A DNA stretch of 64,000 nt from Neonectria sp. B-13 (Eukaryota; Ascomycota; Sordariomycetes; Hypocreales; Nectriaceae), in the NCBI GenBank assembly GCA_002682825.1, contig NOKP01000001.1:1824464-1888463 (forward strand). Reading direction: 5' to 3'. Every line of letters begins with the position of its first letter. Position 1 is the stretch's first letter. The translations under genes and the position numbers were made by a program. Shown here piece by piece: positions 47,901 to 59,019 of this stretch. The notes beneath the pieces are model-generated. The model had not been told where the DNA came from. It ran no database searches and worked only from the letters and a program-made list of their open reading frames with translations.

Positions 47901-50788
47901 ACAACCTGGTTCCACATAAATCGAACCCCATCAACTTGATGCTCTTTGATGCGGTTGGAAATTTCCTCGTTGATGTAGATGAATGACTGGCCATCTTGTT
48001 TGCTCTCGTTAATGATCAGCCGAGTTCTATCTCGCGACATTAATCCAGAGGAAGCGAGATCAGCTCTGAGTTTTAGTTTGCGGGCTTCTTGAATCTGAAC
48101 TCGATTCACTTCCCTCTCTCTCATATTCACTGCGTCTTTGTTCTGAATGATTTCTTTGGGCGCGACCCTCCGACGCTTTGATGGACTGTGTTCTCCATTG
48201 TGAGGTAACTCATCGTCGTCGAAATCCTCTTCCAGTGCGTTTTCGGGGCTTTCGGCCCTGTATATCTGACTGTCTTGTGGAAACTGATGGGCAGTATCCT
48301 TGACGAAAGAGCAAAGCATGTGGAACCATGAGCGGTCAATTCTTTCAACCTTATTCTTCAGTTTTGGGGTAAAGGGGATGAGGCGAGTTTCTGCGAAGTG
48401 CCTCGTCCTAGAAAAGCCCAGGTAAGCTCGCGTCATGTCGAACGCAAGAGCTTTTGATGACTGCACCCTAAGCAGCAGGTGGTCTTCCAGTGGTTCCGTT
48501 ATCTGAGCTTGTACCGTCTCTTTCCAAGCATCGTCAACGGACGTTCCTTGGACAAAGTCAAGCAATGCACTTCGCCTGTTATGTGGGAGCTTCCAAATAA
48601 GGCAAACCAACAGCTTCCACCGGTCACGGGCTTTCGCCCAGTGGGTTGGAGTGAGAGCGCCGATTTCATCAAAACTCCCCAGACTTTCAATAGATGGCAT
48701 GGGAACCGGAAAATTCGGCACAGTCCGGGTGGTGCCGATACCACCAAGGGCGTCTTTCGGCGAAGGACAATCGGACTGGGCGGGGCTTGTCAGATCAATG
48801 AAAGCCGTTTTCATAGGGTCCATCGGCGAGCTTGGTTCCCATGCAGATTGAGTGAGGTCGAAGAACTCGGGGGTCTCTTCTTTGACAGACTCAGGATGGC
48901 GCTCTAGACCATCATAGCTGGGGCCGCCGTCAAGGTCCATAGGGTCTCCATTTTCAGCTTCTGGTTCATCGTCAGGTACGATAAAGTCGTCTTCATCAGA
49001 GCTTGTCAGGACTTCTTCACCCAAAACATCCTCCCTCTGAATCCTTGCGACTTTAGGCTTCGACTTGAGAATTGCTTGCGGCTTGAGGGGCTCGGTTCGA
49101 GATTCCAGCATTTCAAAGAGCCACCCGCTGTAGAGCTTGTCATGGATACTTTGCTCAAGGCTTCTCGCTTGAAAGGTGATTTCGTCTTCCTTGTTCCAAA
49201 TTTGCTCCAAGATTCTGGCATGAAGTTTCTTGATTCGCTCATCATAGAACTTGGCTTGTTGGTGGGCGGTTAGGATTTGTTTTGTTCTAGTTCCTCCACG
49301 CCGAGCAGCGTGCCACAAGCGATAGGCCTTTCTCTGGTACTTGGGCAGCTTAGTCTCCTGCCAACTGGCCTTCATGGCATCGATGGCAGACATAAGAATC
49401 TGCTCAACTCTTTCGGGTGCGATGGCAGACTGGGCAACATGAGCTTCGTGTCTCTCCTTCTCCAGCCTCTCTTCTTCCATCTCCTCTAAGGTTTGTTCAT
49501 CAAAGGTATCGGCGAGGTCGACAAGGTCGAGAACTGAGTCCGTGTCGCTAGGTGTAGGTGACCTCATCAAGAATATGCCCCGTTTCTGCAGCATCTCCCG
49601 TCGGCTGTTTTGCCTCAAAAATTGTTTCATGCCACGATTCACGGCAAGTCTTCTACCCGGGGGCAACCAATTAGGAACGGCAGTTGCAAAACTGTCCTTA
49701 GATGGTTCAATAAGTCTGGAACTCAGAGACCCAGACGGGGATTTGATGGCGGCCAAGGTCAGACTACCATCTCCAAGATAGGCGCCGGGGAGTGCTCCCT
49801 CCCAAGGATTGTATTGTTCATGTTCTTGGCGGCTCCGGGGTGCGAAACTGACTGTGTCGGCCTCGGTCGGAATGAATATCTGCGCAATGTTCAGTGGCCT
49901 GCTTGCCACTGTGACTGGCGCGATGCGTTTCCGCTTGTGAAAGTTTTCAGGTTCTGGTTCGAGCTGAGGTCCATTGGTTTCTCGTGGAGGCGATACCGCC
50001 GTGGATAGTGCCGTCCAGGGCAGTCCCTCAGGTTCCTTGTAGTTGTTGTCCTTCTTCCAAGCCTCGATAACCTTGACCAACTCCGGGTCTTCCAAAATTG
50101 CCTGTTCAACCACCTTCTGCAACCTGGGATTCATCATTTCAAAGCGCGACGGCCTTTGAACAAGGCCTGGGAGAACGTAGAAACAATTCTTCCAGTGATC
50201 TGACTCATTTTCTGGAACGTGCTTATAGCCGCAGTATTTGCAAGAAGACCTGACTTGTTTGGCGCCTTTATTTGGCGATACTGGTTGGGAGGCCTGTAAG
50301 CTCGGATTTTCATCTTGTAAACTCGTTGGTTTTGGGGATGGCAAAGATTCATTTCCATTGGTTTGGTGTTGAACTGCCACCCCGAATCCCGTTTCAGCTG
50401 GTTGTGGTTGAGGGAGGGTTCGATTTGGCCCGAGGATGGGAGTAAGCGATTTCTTCGGACCCTCAGAGCCAAGGTAAAATCCAGATTGCTTCCGATTGAA
50501 GTCTTCCATCCAGCGTTGGTACTCCCAGCTTTTTGATCGTAGTGTGAGAATGCTCTCCCCAATGGCAACTTTGTGGCGAGCCAATCTGATGCCGAGGCAT
50601 TGCATCAACTCCTGGCGTGAGCAGACATGCTCGAATGTGAGGAGGGTCTTGCCGTCAACCTCCTCTTCTTGAATCTGATGAGCAAGAGCGTCAGGGTCCC
50701 GGGTCCATGGTTGATTGGGGGCGGCTAGCACTCTGGCCACAGTCCCAACATCCCAAAGGAAGGGATCATCGTCTCCGGCACCATCCAT
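44916..50788 (-). CDS. SNF2-family chromatin-remodelling ATPase (ATRX/ARIP4-like group)
   Basis: DNA-dependent ATPase of the Swi2/Snf2 superfamily, nuclear; closest in layout to ATRX/RAD54L2-type remodelers. Three exons, 50788-45884, 45831-45241 and 45182-44916, give about 1,920 aa. A SAM-like N-terminal module (about 6-90: FLWDVGTVARVLAAPNQPW, EVDGKTLLTFEH) is followed by a long charged region. The ATPase core begins near residue 930: motif I GLGKT near 980, motif II DEAH near 1104, motif III TGSPLANN, then the second lobe with TTAGGVGLNIQGANRV and QAVGRVYRIGQ (arginine finger near 1430). The last two exons encode Pro/Thr-rich then helical sequence. Intron 1 acceptor was chosen at 45832 (52 bp, TACTGAT branch site) because it keeps phase; two other acceptors are possible. 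The start is MDGAGDDDPF, with a possible 5' UTR intron upstream (see findings). Confidence 0.9.
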
Positions 50789-52315
50789 TTGGTGCTGAGA
50801 GGCCTCTGAAAAGCCTAGTTGTTGCAAGTTTCTAGTTGAATGTTAGAAAATGAAGCGGGAACGGCCTTTAACAAGCACCCGGGTGTGCGTTAGGTTCTTT
50901 GTGAGAGCAAACGGGCAATCGGGGCGAAGGGACAACTTGCTATCTTTTCTCAAGGCATGAGCCAGATGTACAGGCAGAGGGAGGTATACTGTCGCATAGC
51001 CGCCGACGGGCTGCTCTGAAAGGACCAGGTGGTCGCGTCTCAGCTCCAGAGCAAGGCGCAGGCGAAAGCGGCCGTTAGCGACCTAGCAGGGCTTGGAAAG
51101 CAGCCGGATTGCTAGGGCTGTGAGATCGTGCTTAGGTACAAGAAAATACCTGCTTTTCGTCTAGAATGAAGATAAAGACGTGTTCAAGCTTGCGGGCTCT
51201 TTTTCAGAGATTCGTCGCTGTTGCCGCTGTTTTTCGTCGCGAACAAACGATGAAGTCGTCGTTTGGGGGAGTGAAATCGCGTGGTTGGCGGCTTGGGCAG
51301 AGCAAAGGTCGCGACCACCAGCGCCTAGAATGTTCACGTGACGCGAACAAGCAAAGGAAGTAACATAGGTTGGTTGCCTGAGGTGGAACTGTGTTGGTTG
51401 ACTGGGCAGGTTTCTCTTTCGGAAAGAGATATGCAACTCATCCCCCCGTGCAAGGGTAGTGGAACGGTTTTTCTTTATTTGGCGGGCCGTTGGCAGTTGT
51501 AAAAAAAACACAGCCCGGTGGCGATGGCTTCACCTGGGTCCAAGCTCTAGGTTGCCTCGCTAGATATTTTTGTTCACGGGGCGGGATCTGGCCGCACATG
51601 CATGGTCCCTTTATTAGGCGAATCAGGGCGTAGCCTGCACCCTGAAAACTTGCAGGGCACGTCCCCTGTAACAAGCGATTGCCCCGCCGAAGTGATCGTG
51701 GAACGATGTTAGGATCAAGCGGAAAGGAATGCAACGGCCTCCAGCATGGCAGGACGCGATTATGAGGACATACGAATGAACATGAATCTCATTTCTGTTA
51801 AGGATGTGTTTCATCTTTGGTCGGTAGGGATTTAGTACTTCTTCATCCGAACTACCGTTATTCAGGAATAAACGCAGAGGGCACGCGGGGTACTGTCTGA
51901 GTGCCCCTCATTGCATCATCCAAGGAACCGGCCGTCCTCACAAAAAGACAGCTTGATTTCACAGCGTAGCAAGCGCCCAATTCAAGTGTAATCGTATAAA
52001 CATATTTAATTTAAACGTCAATTACGACGCTCAAGACCGAATCCTTGTATTGGCGCTAGTTCGAAGATGCGGCCAAAGCCGCCGCTTGTCACGCAGGAAC
52101 CCCATCATCTAGAAGCACCCACTCGCTGAATTATTAAGCCACGCTACATACTAATTACCTGAGGTGCTTTCGATCACGCATAAGTTGGTGCTCGCTCAAG
52201 TCAGATACTACACCACAGTCAACCCGTCTCAACCCTTTTCAAAGCTATAGCTCGCCTTTGGGCACCTCTCAACCGTCTCTCATCTCGCTGTCTGCCTGAG
52301 CCCCTCCTCAACACA
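50789..52315. other. divergent promoter region SNF2 gene / GSH2
   Basis: About 1.5 kb. The left part carries the signature of a 5' UTR intron of the SNF2 gene (50832-51149). The centre is AT-rich near 52000. No gene or RNA is recognised; the frames near 51161-51511 look non-coding. Confidence 0.5.
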
Positions 52316-54026
52316 ATGGCTTCTCTCACGAGCGGGGCATACCCGCCCAGCCTCAAGGCCGAGGAACGCGAGGCCCTTATTGAAACGGTCAAGGACTGGT
52401 CGATAGGCAATGGCCTTGCTGTGCGGCCGCCGCCCACAGTCATAGCCGCCGAGGCTGATCCCAAGGGCATTTCCGCCGTCACTGTGCCTGTAACCCTGTT
52501 CCCCAGCCCGTTCCCGCGCCAGTGCTTCGCCCAGGCCAAGTCCGTGCAGAGGACTTACAACGAGCTCTATGCTGCCGTGAGCCGGGATGAACAGTTCCTG
52601 GCCCAAGTTGTCAAGGAGTAAGAGGCCAGAACCACATATGCCTCATCGCGCAGGCACTGACTTGTTACTAGGGTGGAAGGCGGCGATGAGTTTATTCGCA
52701 ACCTTTGGGATGTCCATCAAAAAGTCAAGGCTGAGGGATATACCCAGGTGAGTCTCTACCAGGTATCACAAACCACCTTCGCTCTAACAAAATCCAGCCT
52801 CTATCTCTAGGTCTATTTAGGTCCGACTACATGGTACACCAGGATACCTCAACTTCGACTCCCACTCTCCAGGTGAAGCAAGTTGAGTTCAACACCATCG
52901 CGGCCTCCTTCGGGGGCCTTTCGACTTACACATCTCTGTTACATAAGTAAGTCACATGAACCCTACCATATAAAAAAAGATCGAACTCTCTAATGTCAGC
53001 AGGTATCTTGCCAAGACGGAATATTCTCTCCTCGACAGTCCCATAGCTGAAGGCTCCCTGCATCTTCCCGAAAACACGACCGCGCACAGCTTGGCTGCTG
53101 GTATCGAGTCGGCCTATCATGCGTACCCCGAGTCCGAGCTCAAGCACGAAAAGGCCATCATCTTCCTCGTCCAAGGCGGCGAGCGGAACGTCTTCGACCA
53201 GCGCCATCTGGAGTACCAAATCGCCAAGGCATCGCCCTCCATCCCAGTCTTTCGACTACGGTATGCAGACGTCCTGAAGCACACCAGCCTCGCAGATACC
53301 CCCAAGCGTCAGCTGCTTTACCGTCTGCCCCGAAACCAATCAAAGGTCTATGAAGTTGCCGTGATTTACATGCGGTCGGGATACGACCCTAGTGACTACC
53401 CCGGCCAGGAGGCTTGGGACGCTCGGTACCACCTGGAGCGCTCCCATGCCATCAAGTGTCCCACCGTCCTAACCCAACTCGCTGGAACAAAGAAGGTGCA
53501 GCAGATCCTCACAACACCAAAGTCGCCATCTGTCCCATCAGCTCTCAGCAAGTTTATTAGAGACGACACCGAAGATGTGGCCGAGCTCTGGCGCACGTTT
53601 ACCAACATCTACCCGATGGACACGAGCGATGCAGGACTAGAGGCCCGAAAGAAGGCGCTTGATCCTCAGCTTTGCCAGGCGTATGTGCTCAAGCCGCAGC
53701 GCGAGGGCGGCGGCAACAACATCTACCGAGGTGCTATTCCCGCGTTCCTCAAGTCCGTGCCTGAGGCGCATTGGGGCTCCTTCATCCTAATGGAATTGAT
53801 CACTCCTCCACCGGTTCACAACATCATCCTCCGCAACGGAAACCTGGAAGAAGGTGGAGTCATTTGCGAGCTGGGCGTTTATGGTACTTGCCTCTGGGAT
53901 CAAAACACCGGCGAGGTCCGTCGCAACGAAGAGGCCGGCCACTTGCTGCGTACCAAGGGGGACAAGAGCGAAGAGGGGGGCGTGGCAGCTGGGTTTGGCT
54001 GTATGGATAGTGTCGCGCTGGTATAA
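52316..54026 (+). CDS. gsh2: glutathione synthetase (eukaryotic type)
   Basis: Second step of glutathione synthesis: ATP-dependent ligation of gamma-glutamylcysteine with glycine; cytosolic homodimer. Four exons, 52316-52617, 52672-52747, 52798-52946 and 53003-54026, introns 50-56 bp, give 516 aa. Family landmarks: VTLFPSPFPRQCFAQA near the N-terminus, the FRSDYMVHQD segment (exon 3), QVEFNTIAASFGGLS with substrate-binding residues, QGGERNVFDQRHLEY, VIYMRSGYDPSDY, and the glycine-rich ATP loop KPQREGGGNNIY near residue 406. The C-terminal lid ends in LLRTKGDKSEEGGVAAGFGCMDS. The start MASLTSGAYPPSL is the only ATG in frame close to the homology. It is divergent from the SNF2 gene and convergent with mtSSB. 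Confidence 0.96.
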
Positions 54027-54629
54027 AGAGATGTGGGCCAAGTAATATGGACCTTATCTTGCATAATTCAGCTTTGAGGTACATACTACTGTCCACTGTC
54101 AAAGACATCTGCTTAGGGTATGGCCGAGACCATTTGCCCCTCTCTTAATCCGCAGAGCACCTTCTAGGCCTTTAGCCTTCCAATGCATCATCTTGCCCTT
54201 CTAGATCCTGCCTTGCTTCGCTTCTACACTGTTCGCGTGGGAGGTTTCGGTTTGAACACTCGGCAACAAGACGAAGAGGACGGGCGCGTCGTGTATGTGT
54301 CTGCCTAGGCGCGGGGCAGCGCAGCAACATCAGGCAGCGTCGATATTGGCGGCTGATTCGAGAGTTGAACAAACTCGTGCCTGTTGACTCCGACCGTTGA
54401 ACAGAGAGATGCTACAGCTGTGGAAGCAAGTTTAACAATGGATATATTGCATCATGGTATCATACATCTCCCCGGACGATTCGCGTACGAGTCCAACTCT
54501 ACACCCGACCGTACAAAGCATCCAACAAACCAAAATATTCTTCACAGAGGGGAGAGAACGTAACAGATGGGACAGCTATCTTCTCGAGAGCCTGCCGCCG
54601 TGCTCCGATACACGCTGGTGGCTGCGTGT
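54027..54629. other. convergent 3' flanks of GSH2 and mtSSB
   Basis: About 600 bp, tail-to-tail. No further gene is seen. Confidence 0.55.
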
Positions 54630-55211
54630 TTACTCGCTCTGCTCGCTATGCTCGGTGTGCTCGGCGGGCTGGGGGCGTCGGAGGACCTCAATGTTGCCTT
54701 AAAAATGGTTAGCATGGCATGTCTTGGGAATGTGGAGGGGATGGGGCCGTACGCTGGATAATGCTGAAGCCACTGCGGGTGACGCCGTTGGGGTCGGTGT
54801 AGGTGTTGGTGGAGCAGTCGCCCTCAACGTAGACAGAGGCACTGTGGTCGAGGTCAGAATGATGATCGACAATTCCGCAACGCGACGGGTTCTAAACACG
54901 GGCATTGCGGTGGCAGCTGCAAAGAAAACTCACCCCTTGGGCAGGTTCATCAGGAAGTCACGGGTAGGACCCTCGGCGAAGCTGGTGACCTTGAACCAGC
55001 TGGTCTTGCGGTTCTCGCGGGATCCGTGGTTGCTGGCGACGGCGTATCGGAGGATCTCGCGACCGGTGCTGGTGGCGTGGACCTCGGGCGTGTCGGCCAG
55101 ATTGCCGACGATGGTGATGCGCGCGACAGAGCGCGGCGACGAGGTGCTGAAGGCGCGGAGGGTCGAGGCCGGGGCAACGGCGGCGCGGCGGAGGAGGGAG
55201 AAGGAAGACAT
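54630..55211 (-). CDS. rim1: mitochondrial single-stranded DNA-binding protein
   Basis: Bacterial-type SSB that coats single-stranded mitochondrial DNA during replication, like yeast Rim1. Three exons on the minus strand, 55211-54934, 54841-54753 and 54697-54630, give 144 aa. The presequence (about 1-27: Ser/Arg/Ala-rich, APASTLRAFSTSSPRS) is followed by the OB fold: ARITIVGNLADTPEVHAT, REILRYAVASNH, KTSWFKVTSF, and, across intron 1, LPKGASVYVEGDCSTNTYTD. Intron 2 splits a codon for Arg, and the short last exon gives NIEVLRRPQPAEHTEHSEQ, the usual family ending. Both introns keep the phase; intron 2 has a TGCTAAC branch site. Reading through intron 2 would stop after a Pro-rich tail, so the third exon is easy to miss. 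Confidence 0.93.
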
Positions 55212-56576
55212 GATGGCTGCTGGATCTGATTGCTTTGGTTGGCGATGGGTGGAAAGTGGAAGGTGGAAGGTGGAGCTGATGGTGATGTTGACTGTGACGG
55301 TGATGGTGGGGTTTTGGTGTTTGGTGTTTGGTGTTTGCTGGTGGTGTTTGACTCTTGAGCAATGGAGTGGAGCGCAAAGCAGCAAGCAATAGATACGGCA
55401 CTTGGACGACCTGAACCTGTGCGGGAGATTAGGGGGTCTCGATCATGCTTCTGTGATTGGCTGGAACCGCATGAAGTGCACCGTGCCCAGAGCCGCATAC
55501 TGTACCACGCACCTCGTTTTTTACTAAGTAGGTATGGGTTGATGGGGTATTGCATAACTACGCGTGCTAGCATCTGCATAATGCGATATTCCTGTTTAAT
55601 GCGATAGTGTGCCTACAGCGATTCAACCTCACTCATCGCCTTTCCTAACCACCATCGCCAGTCACGGCTCCAATAAGTGCTAACGATTGCCACATAGCTA
55701 CCAGATATCAAATTGCAGAATTACACCATGTTTCAATTACAAAGCATATCTCGTCGAGCATGTCTCAACATCGTAGAAACCCATAAGCGCAAGTTTAATT
55801 GTGTCATCCATCACCGCCCCCCCACATGCCGCTCCTCAAGTGCAGGCCGCGATGCCATCGTCATTCCATCGCCCGCCTCGCCACTGGGCCACAAGTGACA
55901 CATATCCTGCTCCTCCATCACGTCACGGCGTAGCTCTTCCGTCCCGCGGGCTTCTGTGTGTCCATCTGCCGCTGTGCCGCGGGGGCGGAGCTGCGTTTTC
56001 CGTTCTCATCCCTGCGCCATTGCCAGATTGGGATGTCAATAGGTCAATAGGCGACCCTCAATAGCCGCCCTCTATAGACAACAGCCTTTTTGTCTACGCC
56101 AACGCCCCCCAATCCACGCCATAATTAGTATCTTTCGCTGCTGTCTTTCCTTTTTGTCTCGCTAATTCAGCTCTTTTCTGCCTGAGTCGCCGCTAATCCA
56201 TAGTCTTTTGTCCCGTGTCTGAATTGATCAGTCATGCAAGTGCTTCGCTATTGCGCTGAGGGTTTGTCCCGCTCCGTGCCGGAGTGATCCAGCTCCGCGG
56301 TTCTGGAACCTGGACGAGGCTTGTGGCCGCAACTTAATTGTCAATCAAGCAGTTGTATAAAGTCAATAGAAGAACTGCTCTTGAGGTCCTTGCGTCTCCC
56401 GCCTTCAGTCAACCGTTGAACCGAGAGGAAGGAGTCTTGAAGCCACTGCCGCTTGCAACTCTCCCTTCACTCCCCCAGCACCACCATCACCGAGTCTATT
56501 TGCCACGAGGTCTTTTTTCTCCATCTCGCCTTTCTTTATTCCAGTTCATGGTCAACCCTCTCTGTTATCATCCGCG
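55212..56576. other. divergent promoter region mtSSB / STE3-like receptor
   Basis: About 1.37 kb with a TATAAA-like element before the receptor gene and CAATAGG-type short repeats near 56038-56066. No coding sequence is recognised. Confidence 0.5.
56356..56361 (+). promoter_or_regulatory. TATA-like element before the STE3-like gene
   Basis: TATAAA, 221 bp before the start codon. Position is compatible with a core promoter and a 5' leader of roughly 150-200 nt that would include the overlapping upstream ORF. Confidence 0.3.
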
Positions 56577-56622
56577 ATGGCTGCTGCATCGCCTCTGTTC
56601 AGCCGTGGGGATGGCGCCCTGA
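56548..56622 (+). promoter_or_regulatory. overlapping upstream ORF of the STE3-like gene
   Basis: An ATG 29 nt before the receptor start opens a 24-codon frame that overlaps the receptor start out of frame and ends at 56622. Its context (T at -3) is weaker than that of the receptor ATG (G at -3), consistent with leaky scanning. Confidence 0.4.
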
Positions 56623-58365
56623 TCTTCGTGGTCGAGGGCCCAGGAACCATTACATCGCCAGGTCTCACAGCCAACCTCATCTTGCGAGTCGCCCTGGGTA
56701 TCCTCGCCAACCTGGTCTGTCTGGTTCCCCTAAAACATCTCTACCGCGGTGGCGAGTTCGCGGCCGTCGTCTTCATCGTCAACATCATGGTGGTCAACTT
56801 CAAGTCCGTCATCTACGCCCTCGTCTGGCGCAACGACGATACCGACTCCTGGTGGCCTGGCTACGGCCTCTGCGACATCAACCCTTACATCCACAACTTC
56901 ACCCTCTCGCTCTACGTCACCTGTCTTCTGGCCATCATGCGCAACCTGGCCCAGCAAGTCGGCCTCATGCGTGCCAACCCCCTGACTGTGCGAGAGAAGC
57001 GTCGCCGCAACCTCGTCCAGGCTCTCATCATGTTTCCTCTGCCCGTCATCCAGCTGGCCTGGGTATGGCCTCTTACTTCTCAGCGATACATCGTCGCCTC
57101 CCTTGTAGGGTGCACCTGGGTTGCCTGGCCATCGTGGCCGTACGTCGTCTTCTTCATCGCCGCCCCTGTTTTCGTGTCCACGTTGACGGCTTTCTATGCT
57201 GGTAAGTCAAAGAACTTATTTTCCTTCGCCTTTAACGAACACGCGCACTGACTTGAACATCCAGGTCTCACTTACATCCGCTTCCGGGAGGTGGCCAAAA
57301 CCACAGTTTCTGCCCTCTCCGGCAATCGTGTTGCCAACTTACGAGCCCAGCGCACCAAACGCCGCCTGTATCTCATGGTCATATCCATTCTGGTGCCTTT
57401 CTTGCCCATTGTCGTCATCCTGGCCGTGCTCAACGTCCGCCACGCATCTCCGCTGAAGCCCTTTGACTACGACGACGTCCACAACCCCATATTCCCCTAT
57501 CCTTGGAATACCATCACCTACCTCCCCTCCAATCAACTCGAATTTGCATTCATCAACAACTGCTACATCTCCATTCTCTCCGCCGCGCCCATATTCGTCT
57601 TCTTCGGCATGACAAAGAACGCCATGAATACCTATCGTCGCGGCTGCCTTTGTCTCGGTCTTGGCTGGTTCTTTCCTGGGCTCTACGAGGAGTACGATCC
57701 CGATCGAGATGCATATGGCAGCAGTGCTCTGAGCTCTACCATCACGGGATCCACGAATACGTAAGTACATCACTTATCCGTCACTCTCCAATGTCCACGC
57801 CAGAGTTCCCAATACTGACTTAAACAGGACCACAGCTAGGAAGGTCAGGTCATTCCTGTCATCTCGACCGCTCAACACTATGAGCACCTACTCCAGAGGA
57901 AGCTCCCAGCCTGCTCGCGTGGGAACTGCTAGTTTCGCCTTGTCCTCGATCGACGTCGAACAAGGGCATCCTCGAAACCAGCCATCGCCACCCCAGGCGA
58001 CCTATTCCAATACTATCCCCGATGACAGCACCCCAATCCAGCTCCCCCATCGCAACCCATTCCTCTTCCGCACCCACCTCAACTTCTCTATTCCCTTCAG
58101 CCTCCGGCCGCCCTTCCTCTCCAAGAAAACCAGTCACCCGGATTGCGACCCGGCTCTGTCCCTGGAGGTCATTCCCTCCGCTGCCCAACAGCCTCACTGG
58201 GATCTCCCGACTCATCCGTCTCGCATTCAAACCCGAGTTTGGTCCAACGATGAGGGCGGTCTATCTGGTCGTACGACGCCCGATGTTGCTCTCCTCGATT
58301 CGTCGCCCTCCCATCATGCTGTTGTGATCGAGACTCAGCTCACCCGCGAAACGTACCAGCGCTAG
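56577..58365 (+). CDS. STE3-type pheromone receptor (GPCR)
   Basis: Seven-helix receptor of the a-factor/lipopeptide pheromone class (STE3, pre-2 in Neurospora), plasma membrane, acting through a heterotrimeric G protein in mating. Exons 56577-57201, 57265-57760 and 57828-58365 give 552 aa. Hydrophobic segments lie about residues 31-52, 61-83, 107-126, 147-165, 185-207, then LYLMVISILVPFLPIVVILAV and the region before FFGMTKNAMNTYR. The motif LVCLVPLKHLYRGGEFAAV at TM1/loop and GYGLCDI before TM3 are typical of the family. The FFGMTKNA end of TM7 followed by a 180-residue Ser/Pro/Thr-rich cytoplasmic tail also fits. Intron 1 interrupts the end of TM5, intron 2 the tail. It lies tail-to-tail with another seven-helix protein gene. 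Confidence 0.93.
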
Positions 58366-59019
58366 GAACGCTATGGTTGGATCGTCTGAGGGGCCAATGG
58401 ACAATTCCGGAGATGATCCAAGGGGTTGATTCTGAGGTCCATATCTATCTAGCCTTCATTTTTTGTTTCTTTCGCATCTGATTTCACATCGACCCACATT
58501 CACAGTCGAGCTTCACAACACTACAAGCGACGGCGTCGGCGCTCACGGAGTTTCAATATACTGTTCGAAGTTGAACATACTATCTTCCTTTCGTCACTAT
58601 CATACCAATTAGGACCAAAACAATCACTCTCGCTCTCGCGGAGGCATATATTCTTCATCGACGACTCATGACTTTTGTATTCAGGTGAACCATTACGTCT
58701 AACCAAATAGCCGCCGGGAACCGACCCAGCTTAAGAGTCTGGGAGCATCAGAATTACTCCCATCAAACGGTATATCCATCTAACGCCGGCGATGCGTCTC
58801 ACACACGCATTGTATATATTCATATACCTGTATCCCAAGCCCTTGCCTGACCCCATTACTTGTTATCTTTTTAAATACCACAGCCAAGCCCGCTGTTCCG
58901 AAAATCCAAACGTAAAACCCCTGGTATCGTATAAATAGTGAGTGAAAAAGAAAGTTCGAAAAAGATGAAGGAAATGTGTGCTCGTGTCTCTATTCCGAGT
59001 GTGGTTGTTCAGGACTGAG
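58366..59019. other. convergent 3' flanks
   Basis: About 650 bp, AT-rich, between the receptor gene and the seven-helix DUF4203-type gene. No gene is seen. Confidence 0.55.
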
